Assembly: GCA_023213395.1 (NCBI GenBank)
Contig: CM041465.1
Span: forward strand, 75,647,741-75,711,740
Length of the DNA: 64,000 nucleotides
DNA from: Cycas panzhihuaensis
Taxonomy: Eukaryota; Cycadophyta
Direction of reading: 5' to 3'
The notes under the pieces were generated by a model, which ran no database searches, was not told the origin of the DNA, and was given only the letters and a program-made list of their open reading frames with translations. Both the position numbers and the translations under genes were made by a program. Below are positions 1-11,925 of this stretch, in pieces. Each line of letters begins with the position of its first letter. Position 1 is the first letter of the stretch.

Positions 1-1289
1 ATGTTGAAGATGTCCACCAAAAATCTAATATAGAAGGGTTAGAAACTTGGAAATTTGGAACATAAATATTTGAAGAAGCAGAAGTGGAGAAGATAATGTA
101 TCATTAACTCCATCACCATTTAAATCTGAAACAAAAATAGAAAGAAACAACCAACTAGTTGTCAAATATCTCAAGTAAAGTACTTATGAAAATGAAATCA
201 CTGTTGAAAGAATAATGGTAGTAGAAGTACAACTCAAGCTAAAATTGAAATGACATAAAATCCAATCTCTAAAATTTAATGAGTATGAAGATTGTCTCAA
301 TGATTAAGAAGTTAGTTTGTTAATCAAACTAAGTCATACTTATGTTTAGGGCATTCAAAAGCTACTAAAAATTTAGTATAAATTACCCAAAGGAAGAAAC
401 CAAACTATGAAAATTAGGATCCAAAGTTAAAAAAGGTAGATCTTGTGCACAAAAAATTGCCTGCAAAGTGAGTTGACCAATGTCAATTGTTAGAATCATC
501 ACTAAAAATCTAAAAATGTCTCAAGCCATTAATCCAATGCTGAAAAGGATCGATCAAAATTAAAATATGTGAAAATATCATTTGCAAATCTGGAGAGTAA
601 TATCTTGGCAAATGCTAATCACCAAAATATGTAACATTAGGTAGGTGCAATAACTTGCTGAAGAGTATCTAATCATGTAAGTGTCAAACTGTAGAATTTT
701 ATGCAACTAAATGAATACAAGATAGAACTACTATCAAGTGTGCAACGATAGATAAAAATATGTGAAAAGATATGCCATAAAAGAAAATGCACTAAAGTAT
801 AACTGAAGGGGTAGTAGAAGTCATAATTAGGAACTTGAAGGAGTCAGTAGAACTCAAACTAGAGAGATTTGAGACTAATTGTTCCAAAGGAATACCAATG
901 AAAGGTGCAAAGCTAAAGTAACTCAAAGATGCTTCCGAAAAGTGCTTAGAGACAAAAGGATCTAAGAGTGTGTTGGAAGGAGGTGATAACTAAGGTTGCA
1001 ATGGTAGCAACATGGAAAAGATCATCCGCTACTAGAGAAGAAATTAACATCAAAGGAATCCAAAAAGTAAACATCTCTTAAGTCAGAAGTAGGATGCGAA
1101 TCCATCATATCTAAAGAAAATTGTCATCTAAGCTAGCACGAGACATTCAACTAAAAGGATGAACAAAACTATTATTGAAACTATAGAATGAAAGAAGGGA
1201 AATAGAATATCTGTTTTACAATATCATTAATAACTCAATCAAATTCCAAAAGTAACTGGGACTAAAAATAGAAAATAGATTTACTTAGT
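1..1289. other. unassigned sequence left of the outer gypsy element
   Basis: This purine-rich stretch lies outside the left end of the outer gypsy element G0. I see no LTR ends, tRNA-like structure or recognisable protein domain. One plus-strand frame between about 180 and 420 has few stops but matches nothing I recognise. It is probably older transposon debris or plain intergenic DNA. Confidence 0.4.
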
Positions 1290-1668
1290 TGCAAACTATT
1301 GCTATTAAAGTCGACTAAAAAGGTCAATGAGGAAGAAGGTGAGAGACTCTTAGGAGATGTGCTAGGAATAAGGCCTGACTCAATGTAAATACAAGTAGTC
1401 CCCAACCCAAAAATTAGGTTGATGTTGACTCAATAATCAGGTAGATAATTTGAGTCTTTTGACATTAACTCAATGGCATCTTGACTCATTCGATGGTGAT
1501 TTGCATGACTCGATTTAATCCAGGGACGAGCTAGGGAAGGGAGTGGGATCTAAAGTCTCTTATTCTCTTTATAATGATGACTCAATAAACTCAACAAAAT
1601 TGCATAATATATTTCAATTGATTTAGACACATGAGCCAAGTAAACAGGTGAGGAAATTGGGTGGAAGA
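1290..1668 (-). repeat. G0 3' LTR, distal part (split by C1)
   Basis: This segment matches 59805-60188 in the same orientation, for example ggagatgtgctaggaataa against ggggatagaataagaataa, and attgggtggaag against attgggttgaag. The match stops at 1668, where C1 begins, and resumes at 50246. The plus-strand left end is TG, equal to the CA end of the LTR on the minus strand. Confidence 0.75.
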
Positions 1669-2156
1669 TGTTAAAACATGGTACGAGAAGAACAATTCTC
1701 ATACCACCTGTAAGACACACTAGCTAATCACAGGTTCAAGAATCACAACAACATATTGTTATGCCATGTTAAACATTAATATATCATCATAAGGATATGT
1801 ACACAAACATTGTACGAAACCATATCAAACATATGAACATGCATAAACATCACTACAAGACTTTAGGTATAAACGTGGAAAATCCAAACCAAGGAAAATT
1901 CATGGGAGAAGGTTGGAGGCTAACTTTACTCTATTAATCACATAATAAAGTCACCCCTTCTACTCTTAATTTTTCCAAGTGGGTGTGTACATATTTATAG
2001 GACAATTTGCCTCATGATAAGCCTGTTACATTACAAAATCTTTTCACCTTCCAATAGGAGGTTACTATTAACAATTGTGCATTTGTCACATTAACTAATA
2101 TTATAATGTGGTAGAACATTAAACATTAATCATGTGAATAACACCACATTCTAACA
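1669..2156 (-). repeat. C1 3' LTR
   Basis: The LTR is 488 bp, with plus-strand ends TGTTAAAA and TTCTAACA. It pairs with 49661-50240, sharing long stretches such as taatatatcatcataaggat. About 16% of positions differ by hand count, mostly transitions. The TSD gaaga adjoins it. Confidence 0.85.
1990..1999 (-). promoter_or_regulatory. probable TATA box in C1 LTR
   Basis: The minus strand reads TATAAATATG within the LTR. The same sequence is kept in the partner LTR at 50075-50084, in a block (GTACATATTTATAGGA on the plus strand) better conserved than its surroundings. Its position suits the U3 promoter of an LTR element. Confidence 0.5.
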
Positions 2157-2168
2157 ATCCTCCTTAAG
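2157..2168 (-). other. C1 polypurine tract
   Basis: The minus strand reads CTTAAGGAGGAT directly before the LTR start TGTTAG. This is the plus-strand priming site used in reverse transcription. It shows that 1669-2156 is the 3' LTR of a minus-strand element. Confidence 0.7.
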
Positions 2169-3977
2169 TTTAATGCTTATAATTTGTAAGTCTTCAAGTC
2201 CAAACTCAGTATCTATGTTAGATTCTGCATCAGCTGCAAGCTAATAAATCATACTTGCATTAGACAAGTGTGATCTATCATTAGAAGACATTTGCTTATC
2301 ATGAAATGAACCAATTAACCACTTGCAACCATGACTCAACATGCTATGCTATATTAAGTCTTCTCTTTAACCATGTCACAAATTTCTTCAAGATTGAATG
2401 CAAGCCAATACACAAGCTAGTTCGATGGAATGGCCTTCTTCGTATATGGTCCATCAACATATGTAGATTTCTCCTACTACCCTTTTGTCTGTTTCTAACT
2501 CTCCTACGCCCCAAGGAGACAAACCTGGTTAGAAAACCCTTAGCCACATCCACTGAACTATGAAAAGTATATAAGAATTATTCTCTGAGCATAACCATGC
2601 GACAAGCTAATAAGTTTGAACAACTTCATATCCTCTACTTGTAAAGCTACAAATAACCAACACTTCCACTTTTTTGAGTATGCGCTACCTCTGTCAGCAA
2701 TTCTGCATTCACGCATGTACTATCTCTGTCAGTGATTTTGCACAAACGTATGCATGGTCTCCAAGCATTGCCTCTCCATTGATGATTCTATACATGCCGC
2801 TTAAACATATGAAACTACAACATCTCATATCAGGTGAAATAATCAACACATAAACTAAGTGTCATTAGGTACCTAGGGCCCTTAACATCATCTAGGTAGT
2901 AAACAAACCAGGTGTGCAAAACAAATGTTATTTGATTAGTGCTTCATATCACTATATCAAATCTCATGCATATCTAGAGGAGTTTCTAACATCCCTCTTA
3001 AATCACATTAAAAATTGAGCTTCAAATCATCATTAATGAGCCTTAATATGTACAATTTCAATGAAAACTTATTTTCATTTGCCAACAAGTAATCATTTAC
3101 ATCATTACATGTATTCATGAGCCTTTAAAACCATTAAACATGCTAGTCCAATTTTAAAATGCTCGAAAATTGTAAAATTTCACCTATCAAAATCACTTTG
3201 ATAAATTTTATCTATTAAAATTTGTCTTATGCAAATTTTAAAACATGCCTTGTGACCACTTGTTTCGATTGTCTCAAAGTGCTCTTTCTAGAGCAATTGG
3301 AAACACCTCAATCCAGCATCCCAATGAAAAGTTACAGTTGAAACGATGATAATATGTCATCTAAAATCGAATGCAATTTAACAAATTTGATTAGTCCCTT
3401 TCATTGGAGCTTCTAGTCACATCAAATCACCCCATGTGACCTCCTGTTGCTATCTTGGGGCCTTTGTGAACTCCACTCAATTATCAGATCTTACCTTTGT
3501 AATATTTTTTTTGTTTTTTTATGCAATATCAAAACTTGCCTCCCTGCGTGCAAATTCAAGCAATGATTCATCACAAAATTTGCATCAGATTGATTTGAAA
3601 TTGATTGAAATACTCTTAAATCCATCATCAGGCATCATAATAATCCTTTAGGTTGTGAGCGCATCATCCATGGTCTGGGCATTTTCATCTCTATAGCTCA
3701 ACTAGGCGCCACTATCACAGATCACGCATGCAACTCAGATCTCTATGCAAGTGATTGTATCTCTTCATTTTAGCTTCATGTTCACGCTAGTGGGTGCCTT
3801 TACAAATGTGGCCAGATTCTTTTATCACTATGGTTTTTTTAAATTTATATGGCAGCTCACACAGGGGAGGTTTTTATGGTAGCCATAGCCATATTTTTCC
3901 ATGCAGACGTATGCTATTTCCTCTTACATCACGACTATGACCAACTATCCATTGATGGGTGGCTTTATAGTTCTATC
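2169..3977 (-). other. C1 internal region, 3' part, no recognisable gene
   Basis: The internal domain of C1 runs from its polypurine tract to the C2 insertion. Minus-strand frames are short and broken. A final stretch next to the tract (2157-2290) can be read with few stops, but it lacks copia RNase H motifs. Nothing else is identifiable. Confidence 0.5.
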
Positions 3978-3982
3978 TCCTT

Positions 3983-4301
3983 TGTTAGAGTGGTAACTTA
4001 ACCGACAAATGTTAATATGGTGTATTATGGCGCAAATATTATGGAGAATAATGTGGCATCTATTATTGTATTAAGACTAATATAGGTTGACAGATGCACA
4101 CTTGAGACACTTGAGGATCTATTTAAAGAGATATAGGGTCCGTTATAAAGTAATCTTATGTATTAACGTAATCAATTTATTTTGTGGTGGGTTTTTATTG
4201 AAAGGCTTCTCGTGTCAATTCTATTGTACTGTGTGCTTGCATCTTTCATGCTTGGTGTGTACATAAATGATATGTATTGTGTTTTGTCTATTGTTCTAAC
4301 A
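3983..4301 (+). repeat. C2 5' LTR
   Basis: The 319-bp LTR is bounded by TGTTAGAG and TTCTAACA and pairs with 9626-9944. A TATA-like TATTTAAAG lies near 4121 and is kept in the partner LTR. TSD copy tcctt is immediately upstream. Confidence 0.93.
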
Positions 4302-4313
4302 TGGTATTAGAGT
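4302..4313 (+). other. C2 primer-binding site (initiator-tRNA-Met type)
   Basis: TGGTATTAGAGT lies directly after the LTR. The usual plant copia site is TGGTATCAGAGC, so two bases differ, both C to T. Confidence 0.85.
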
Positions 4314-5605
4314 AAATGGTCATGTATAAAGAGAATGGGTGTTGGACACAATGATCGGGTTGCAGGTTGCCGAGTAGTGTTGGCATAATCCTTCAATTAG
4401 ATCTATTATTTTCTAAGTAGCCCAAGTGCCTCCTCTATTAGATCTGTTATCTGTTATTATAGGCCATCCTCTTTAAAATTGTAGAAAACTATAGATTCCC
4501 AGATGTAAGAAGAGCAGAGTTGGATTATATTTGCATAGCACCTATTTGCATTACATGCTTCATTGTAGAGGAGGTGAGTCTAATAAGTGCCAGCCATGGA
4601 TCAAATTGTAGCAACACTACCTGTTGTTGAGTCACTAGTCGAAGATTGTGTTGTAGAGCCACTGCCCATACTTGATGTCGCCTATTAGTTGAGTGTATCA
4701 TGTAGACAAATGAGACATAACTGTTATGGGTGTATATCTCGCAACGAGATGTTAATAGAGGCATAGATGAAGCTTGATAATGAAGTCAACCATAGTAGAT
4801 ATTTGTGTGTTGACTTTGTAACATTGTAAATGAATTCTAAGAGTAATATCGCCACCACATTATGTCAAAGAGTCTATTACTTTACGCAAGCCATTAGGCG
4901 AAGAGATAGAGATGAACTCAAAAATAAAGAGCATACTAACTCCAACCATCATAGGTACGATTGCGCCACAACTCATTGAGGGAGACAACTACCATAATTT
5001 GGTCATGCATCTTATATAGTCATTGTAGATGTTCATATATACATTCCCTAGTGACAAAGAGGCATAGATGAAAACATAAATAAATGGGATATTCTTAGAT
5101 CCTCTAACAAGCAGTCTTACACATAGTTGAACTCTCAGTGGAGTTTGTCGTAGAGTTATGGAGCTGTAAACATATCAAAGGTATTTTTTAAAAGTGAATA
5201 ATCTTTGATATTTCCTTTTATTCGTTTGATACATTGGAGGTGTAATTCAGACATCTATGGTTATGTGGTGTGATATAAATGAGGCATTTTTTTTGATGTG
5301 TAAGAGGGTTCTGGCATAGTGGCTTAGTTGACTATTACATTTGTTATGTATTTTTTATGATTTATAGTGATTAGTACTTGAGAGATCAATCTAAAAATAG
5401 TAATATTTTATATTAAAAATAGATTTGTTAAGAGTTTAGAGTTGTCTTTCTATTAAATTGTCTGTGGGCTTGTGAGTGTGTTATAATTTGCTTTGCTTAG
5501 CTATCATATTCTATGTTGTGGAATGAACTATTTCAACATTATGTTTGAGAGAACATTACCTGTGTAAGGTTGATATAGAATTCCTGTGTTTGCCTGTATT
5601 TTATC
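4314..5605 (+). other. C2 leader, non-coding
   Basis: About 1.3 kb separates the primer site from the gag start. No coding similarity, RNA gene or nested LTR ends were seen. The length is unusual for a copia leader, so an unrecognised old insertion is possible. Confidence 0.5.
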
Positions 5606-6400
5606 ATGGAAAAGTTGGTTCCTTTGGTAATTTTCAATGGAAATAACTTTAATAAATGGAAGGCAAACATGGAATTGGTTCTCATGGTGAACCAACTTTG
5701 GGGCATTACCAAATCTGAATTATTGGCTATCCCTTTAGATGAGAAAGGGCATATACATGTAAAGGAGAAACAATTTATAATTGTGGAATTACTTAAGTTG
5801 TCTTTGGCTCCAGACTAGAGAGCTTTAGTCGACAACCTTGAATTCCCTTAAGATATTTAGACAAAGCTGTGTGAGACATTTGAGAATAAGAAAACTAACC
5901 ATTGTATTACTCTTATAATAGAGTTATTGAATTCAGTAGTAGAGGATGACAACATAAGTGTGTACCTACATAAGATTACTAATTTGAAGAACTGATTGGA
6001 AGAATTGAAGCTAAACTCAATTGATGATGCATTACTCTTTGCGATCATTATGTCGAAATTACTAACTGTATTTGGAACCTTCCATACTATCTTTGCAAGA
6101 GATGAAATTATAGAGGATGAATCATTTGAGTCATTGAAGAACTTGATTCTAGCCGAAGACACCAAGTTGAAGTATCATGGAATGCTTGCTAGTTCAGAAT
6201 CAAATCGGGCTTTGGTCATAAAGACACAAAGGAAAGATGTCGTTCAGGAGGGTAAGTCCACATAGAAAATATGGGAGACATCTCGAGAAAAGAAGAAGTT
6301 TATAGGTTAAGTGCAATCACTGTAAGAAAGAGGGTAAAAAAGAGAAGAATTATTGGTTTAAGAAGTGGGAGAAGCGTAAGGTTAGCTAAGGTGATAAAAG
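5606..6400 (+). pseudogene. gag: C2 gag (copia UBN2/DUF4219-type), broken
   Basis: The frame opens MEKLVPLVIFNGNNFNKWK, the typical start of copia Gag with its F-G-x-N-F-x-x-W motif. In-frame stops appear after about 70 codons and again downstream. The frame resumes through LEELKLNSIDDALLFAIIMS. A zinc knuckle at about 6312-6360 reads CNHCKKEG, but its His and last Cys positions are replaced (Lys and Tyr), so nucleic-acid binding would be lost. Gag would form the virus-like particle and package element RNA. Confidence 0.85.
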
Positions 6401-6439
6401 AAAGAGTGTAGAAGCACATTGCATTATGGTATCAATGTT

Positions 6440-6960
6440 GTCAACTGAGTCAAATTAGAAAGACTATTAGATCCTAGACTGTAAAGCACAAAAATATATC
6501 ACTTATTAGAAACGAAACTTTAATGCCTTGAATGCAGGTTTGAGTGATGTTAATGTTATTCTTGGAGATGCTCATGCTATGGAAGGTGTTGGTTCCATTT
6601 TGCTTGTAAGAGGTAAGCTCAATGGGGTTTATTATGTGCCAAAGATGAAACTTAATCTTCTTTTTGCCTGGGAAATCTGCAAACAAGGTATGAAAATTGA
6701 GCTTTATAATAATAAATGCATAGTTAACAATCCTAAAATAAAATTTTCTATCATTACTACTACGAAAGTTCAAGATAACTTTAGGGTGTTTGAGAAATTT
6801 AGAGCCCAAAAGGAATCCTATGCTTTTATTACTAGTGTTAATGATGTGAGCAAGTTATGGCATGAGTGTTTGGGATATTTTAACTACAAGAGCAATAGCC
6901 TCATAGATTGAAGATGGTGGTTGGTCTATCACAAATTTCGTGTTTAGAAGGTGTTTATGA
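6440..6960 (+). pseudogene. pol: C2 protease and GAG-pre-integrase region, broken
   Basis: The copia protease motif LDSGAT is represented by LDCKAQ near 6475: the Asp is kept but Ser, Gly and Thr are lost, and the preceding Trp codon is now TAG. The core SDVNVILGDAHAMEGVG and YYVPKMKLNLL (about 6541-6665) is well preserved. LWHECLGYFNYKSNSLI, the pre-integrase LWHxRLGHxN motif, follows at about 6855-6908. A frameshift follows near 6950-7020. Confidence 0.85.
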
Positions 6961-8067
6961 AGTATGTATGGGAAGCACCATTGCTATTCTTTTGCTAGGG
7001 ATTGTGCTTGGAGATCGAAGGAGAAGTTGGAACTCGTGCATACTAATTTGATAGGGTCACTATCAAATCCTTCTATATCAAGTGCTCATTTTGTTCTTGT
7101 GTTTATAGATGGTTATACTAGGAAAGCCTAGGTTTTCATCTTGAAAAACAAGTTTGAAGTGTTCAATTAATTTTATGAATGGAAAGAACATGCTGAGAAT
7201 GAGAGCAATAAGAAAATAAAGATTTTAAGAAGTGATAATAGAAAAGAGTATGATAATAACACCTTTAATCAGTTCTGCCTTAATCATGGTATCAAACGAG
7301 AACTGATCATTTTATGTACCCCATAGTAAAATGGTATCATAGAAAGGAAGAATCATACCATGATGGAGATGGCAAGGTGTATGGTGCATACAAAGAATCT
7401 ACTGGCAATGTTTTGGGCAGAAACTATTGCGATGACTATTTATATTCTGAATAGAGTACCTACATAAGTTGCTCATGGCATTACCCTTGAAGAATGTTTG
7501 ACCAATCAGAAACCTTCTATTAATTATTTTAAGATATTCAGGTGCATTGCATATGGATACATCCTAGACCCATATCAAAAGAAGTTGGATTGTAAGAGTT
7601 TGAAGTGTATCTTCATAGGGGACTTAGAAGAGAATAAAGCTTATAGACTTTGGGATCCATAGGGGAAGAAGCTTTTGGTTAGTTAGGATGTTAATTTAGA
7701 TGAGTCAATGATGTATCATACTAAGAGGTCATTTGAAGACATATTTTATCCTCCACTTTTTCCCTTTCTAAGTCGAGTCTCAATAGGTATAGAAGTTAAG
7801 GAGCGAAGCACTGTGTAAAAAATGAAAGTAGGATCAAGTGGGAGTAATAATGAGGAGCCATCACAAGAAAAGATACGAATAACACCATGTGTTCCATTAT
7901 GGTCTAGGAGGACTATTGAGGAATCCTATGTGATGGTGAATGATCTTGAAGATGGATGTCGCATGAGAAGTAAACACACTACTCTGACTTTGGTGGTGGA
8001 CACCAATGATTCCAATAATCTTATTTTGTATGAAGAAGCAAAGAAGATCCACGATGGAGAGCTATAA
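6960..8067 (+). pseudogene. pol: C2 integrase, broken
   Basis: Zinc-binding remnants CLEGVYEVCM are followed by the core LVFIDGYTRKA (about 7090-7130), with catalytic Asp, then ILRSDNRKEY (second Asp) and NGIIERKNHT (the catalytic Glu). The C-terminal block FRCIAYGYILDPYQKKLDCKS and CIFIGD is typical of copia integrase. Stops occur at codons that normally encode Trp or Gln, for example PQQNG now carrying TAG TAA. It would have inserted element cDNA into the genome. Confidence 0.9.
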
Positions 8068-9000
8068 TAAAGGAGTATAATTTGATAATGAATAATAACA
8101 CACGGGATTTGGTTTTCTTATCTCCATTCAATAAGCTAGTTGGTTGCAAGTGGATATATAAGACAAAGTTTTGCTCCAATGGAGAGGTAGATAAGTATAA
8201 GGCTAGACTTGTTACATAGGGGTTCAAACAGAAAGAAGGAATCAACTATGTAGAAACATTTACACCACTCTCCAAGATGATAATAGTATAATTGATCCTT
8301 GCTTGAACAAGTACATATGGTTGGGAGTTATACTAGATGGACATGAAGTCAACATTCCTTAACGAAGAGTTGAAAGAGCTATTTATATGGCTCAACCTCT
8401 TAGTTTCATAAGGGAAGGATATGAGCATTTAGTGTGTGATTTGAAAAAATCTCTTTATGGCCTAAAACAAACACCTCGTGCTTGGTGTGATAAGATAGAT
8501 GTCATATTGAAGGAGGATGGTTTTGTAATGATAGAATTGGAGTTGAGTCTTTATATTTGAAGGAATGAAACTACAATAGTTGTTATTGTATTATATGTTG
8601 ATGACTTTGTTGTTACAGGCAATTGTAATAGAACTATTGTAGCTACAAAGTCCTATTTGGGACATACTTTCGATATGACAGGTCTCATGCCACTTCATTA
8701 CTTCTTGGGCATTGAAGTTAGGTAGATGGATGATCACATCATGATGTTGTAATCGAGGTATGCAAAGAACTTGCTTAGGAGATTCAGGATGAAAGATTGC
8801 AAGCCAACAAAAATACCATGTGTTAAGGGTATAAAACTCCTGAAAGATATTAATAAGCTACTTATAGATGGGATACTATATTAACAATTAGTAAGGAGTT
8901 TCATTGACTTAACTTATATTATACCTAATATTACTTATGTTGTTCGATTGGTATCTCATTACATATAGAATCCGAAGAATGTCATTGGGTTGCTACAAAG
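8068..9000 (+). pseudogene. pol: C2 reverse transcriptase (RVT_2), broken
   Basis: VGCKWIYKTKFCSNGEVDKYKARLVT (8135-8217), FKQKEGINYVETFTP and LKKSLYGLKQTPRAW are diagnostic of copia RT. The catalytic YVDD box is intact at 8594-8605. There is a frameshift near 8370 and there are stops in between, many at Gln codons. The domain would copy element RNA into DNA. Confidence 0.93.
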
Positions 9001-9535
9001 AGGATTCCGAAGTATGTTAAGGGAACACTCAATCTTGGCCTTGAATACCTTCGAGATGAAGAGATAAAATTACATGAGTATACTAATGCAAATTAGGGTG
9101 GAAATGCTAAAGATAGGAAATCAACTGTTAGATACATTTTTGGTATTGACAATGGGTTTCTATCATAGCAATCTAAAATGAAAGTTGTCATTGCATTGTC
9201 TTCTATAGAGGCTAAATACTAAGGACTCAGTGTAGGTGCAAGCGAAGTAATATGGTTATAAGGACTTTTGGAGAATCTTAGAACATCTTCTAGCACACCT
9301 ATTATACTTATTAATAATCAGAGTGCTATTTGACTTTTGAAGAATTTAGAATTTCCCACATGTAAAAAGCATATATAGATCTAGCACCATTATATGTATG
9401 AGCAGATCGGATCAGGGAAGTTTCAAGTAGAATTTTGTCTAAGTAAAGAACAATTTACAGTTGTATTTACCAAAGTTCTTACTGAAAACCACTTCATTAA
9501 GATACATGCCAATTTGGGACTTAGTGAAGTTATCC
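9001..9535 (+). pseudogene. pol: C2 RNase H and C-terminal region, broken
   Basis: RILRYVKGTLN is represented by KRIPKYVKGTLN near 9005. SSIEAKY, then GASEVIW and KHI..HHYMYEQI follow. The Trp codon of the DWAG motif is now TAG. The end matches the usual copia C-terminus (LSKEQFTVVFTKVLTENHF). It would degrade the RNA strand of the RNA-DNA hybrid. Confidence 0.88.
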
Positions 9536-9616
9536 TTGAGGGGGGGTATATCAATAAGGATAAAGACAAAGGATAGTCTAGCCCTTATGAAGAATTCAAG
9601 ACCTCACATTTACATT

Positions 9617-9625
9617 AAGGGGGGA
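9617..9625 (+). other. C2 polypurine tract
   Basis: AAGGGGGGA directly abuts the TG of the 3' LTR. It is the second-strand priming site. Confidence 0.9.
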
Positions 9626-9944
9626 TGTTAGAGTGGTAACTTAACTAATTAATATTAATGTGGTGTGCTATAATGCGAATATTGTGGAGAATAATGTGGT
9701 ATATATTATTGTATTGAAACTAATGTAGGTTGACAGATGTACATTTGGGATACTTAGGGATCTATTTAAAGAGATTTGGGGTCCATTGTTAAGTAATCTT
9801 ATATATTAATACAATTAATTTATTTTGTGGTGGATTTTTACTGAAAGATTTTCCATATCAATTCTATTATACTGTGTGGTTGTATTTTTCGAGCTTATTG
9901 TATATATAAATGATCTATATTATGTTTTGTCTGTTGTTTTAACA
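9626..9944 (+). repeat. C2 3' LTR
   Basis: 319 bp, TGTTAGAG to TTTTAACA, the same length as the 5' LTR. TSD copy tcctt follows at 9945-9949. Confidence 0.93.
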
Positions 9945-9949
9945 TCCTT

Positions 9950-11913
9950 CATTCATGCTGCATCTTCATCTTCATTTATGGGCAGCCATATATATTCACC
10001 TCTTTTCTCAATTATTTTCTAGGCCAATGTTGGGTGTCTACATTCTCTATGGTTAGGCGCAAATCTTCATTCATCCATGGCTTACATATTCTACACAGGG
10101 TGTCTTCACAACTATATAGGACCTGGCTCCTCCTTCCTTTTAATTTTACACACAAGATTTGCATTACATTCTCCTCTCAACCACAACATGGTGAGCATAT
10201 AATCTTCCATGCTTCATATACTCCACAGTTAGGGTTTCTAATGGATCATTATTCATTTCATGTAAGGTTTCAATCATCTAGATGGTGTTGAACTAAAGAA
10301 ACAAGAACCAACGGGCTCTCCATTTCCACAATGATCTCAACTCCACGATGGCAATTCATCAATGTTTATCACATCAGTGACCATTAGATAGAACAATGTC
10401 TAATTTACACAGTGGTACTTCATGCAAAATGGTAAAATAGTAAGGATTTAGCACAAAACAAGGTCTCAATGGACCAAAATAGTTACACATAGGATGGAAA
10501 TGGGATGAAATAGGCATGAAATGGACCAAAATAAATATTTGGTGTATATATAGAATAAGGTCCATTTCCTCAAATGGATTTCACCATTCTTTCTCATTTC
10601 TCCAAATAGCTTTACAGACAAGCTTAGAAATTATCATGAAAAATCATGATTCATATCTCGTTACAACCCTAAATCAACATGTAAACACTATGCCCTTATA
10701 TATGCTTACATCGGTCATTAATCAAGATAAATATGCCTGCCAAAAATACATCAATAAACTGATAAAATAATGGCTTTGCATTCATAACATAAATCACATT
10801 ATGTCATTAATATTTCTCACATTCATCCATCATGCCATGAAACCACAACTGCCATACTTTCATTATATGACACATGATAACATGCATGCCTCTCACATGC
10901 ATCCAACCATACCCTTGTCCTCTTGTTTGCATCAAAAACTTCATAATAGTAGTTATCTTTGCCAACATATCTCACTCACTATCAAACATATGAAGGCTAT
11001 CACACAATTGCTTCTCACCTCATAAGTAAACTGCCTATTTCACATTACTGAGTACTAGCTCACCATCTCAACTTATTGCAACTATCTTAATATGGTGAAA
11101 CCCCATACCACTCCAAGCAGCCTTAAATCACTTAACAATGAACACTACTACAAAAATACCACTACAAGAACAAAATCCATAAACCTGTGAACCAAAAAAA
11201 TCCATCTGGGTAAAAGAGATATCACCAACTATTAATTGACATGTTACTAAATCTAAGGTCTAGTGAGGTGATCAATCTCACAAAGCCTCAACCACATTTG
11301 CAAGGGATCAATTTACAAATCCAAACTTAATCAATTTATCTTCATCGTATTCAGTGGACTAGTAAAAGATCTTCCTATATTGGCAACAATAATTAAATAG
11401 GGATGTCATTTTGGTCTTCTCTAACTGCTCCACCCTTCAACAACCAACAAACCATACTTCACATGTAACAAGTTCTCCTCTTGCATATTTATAAAAACTG
11501 TGTGCACAACACACTAAACAAATATCCATAAATAACAAATAAATATTATACCATGTAGCTCTTGTAGTACTCATTTCACACAACTTTCAATAGTTGTATG
11601 TGGCTCTCAACATGTCCTAATTTGGTCACATCTCATAAGCATAACCTTGGCTCATCAAATCCTCTTTAACAAGGTCCTTGTACTAGCTCATATTGACTTT
11701 GTCATCCTAACACTGCCTCAATATTGGCTCTCTCATCTATTGCACAACTTCTACTAGGCTCATTGGCACCAACATACTCTAGGTGCTCTTGTTCAACACA
11801 CATCCAATTTATAATAGAACTTTATGTGACAAACTCACATATGCATGCTCTGAATTAACATGGCTAATAACCTATCTCAAACAAGTTCTCCACATAGAAA
11901 CCTTTAATCCAAT
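9950..11913 (-). other. C1 internal region, 5' part, no recognisable gene
   Basis: This is the rest of the C1 internal domain, up to the G1 insertion. The position corresponds to where gag should be, but both strands show only short broken frames with no Gag, zinc-knuckle or integrase motif. Plus-strand frames at 10034-10291 and 10801-11025 look like chance. Confidence 0.5.
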
Positions 11914-11925
11914 CGACTTTGATAC
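11914..11925 (-). other. C1 primer-binding site, split by G1
   Basis: The minus strand reads GTATCAAAGTCG here, and the other side of G1 (49654-49660) supplies TTTGGTA next to the C1 5' LTR. Together they correspond to the initiator-tRNA-Met site TGGTATCAGAGC with two changes. The G1 TSD copies (gatac at 11921-11925 and tatac at 49652-49656) fall inside it. Confidence 0.65.

Larger units (their letters stand above)
3983..9944 (+). mobile_element. C2: degenerate full-length Ty1/copia retrotransposon
   Basis: Both LTRs are 319 bp (3983-4301 and 9626-9944), each beginning TGTTAG and ending TAACA. A perfect TSD, tcctt, lies at 3978-3982 and 9945-9949. A primer-binding site follows the 5' LTR and a polypurine tract precedes the 3' LTR. 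The order gag, protease, integrase, RT, RNase H is the copia order. Many in-frame stops and several frameshifts make it inactive. About 57 of 319 LTR positions differ by hand count (18%). Confidence 0.95.

Noticed and set aside
2306-2563. Overlapping 85- and 69-codon frames on both strands
   Set aside because: Short, no motif, inside the decayed C1 internal region; likely chance.
9825-11025. Several 60-85-codon plus-strand frames as small host genes
   Set aside because: No motif or promoter; the first spans the C2 LTR end, and the others sit in C1 internal sequence.
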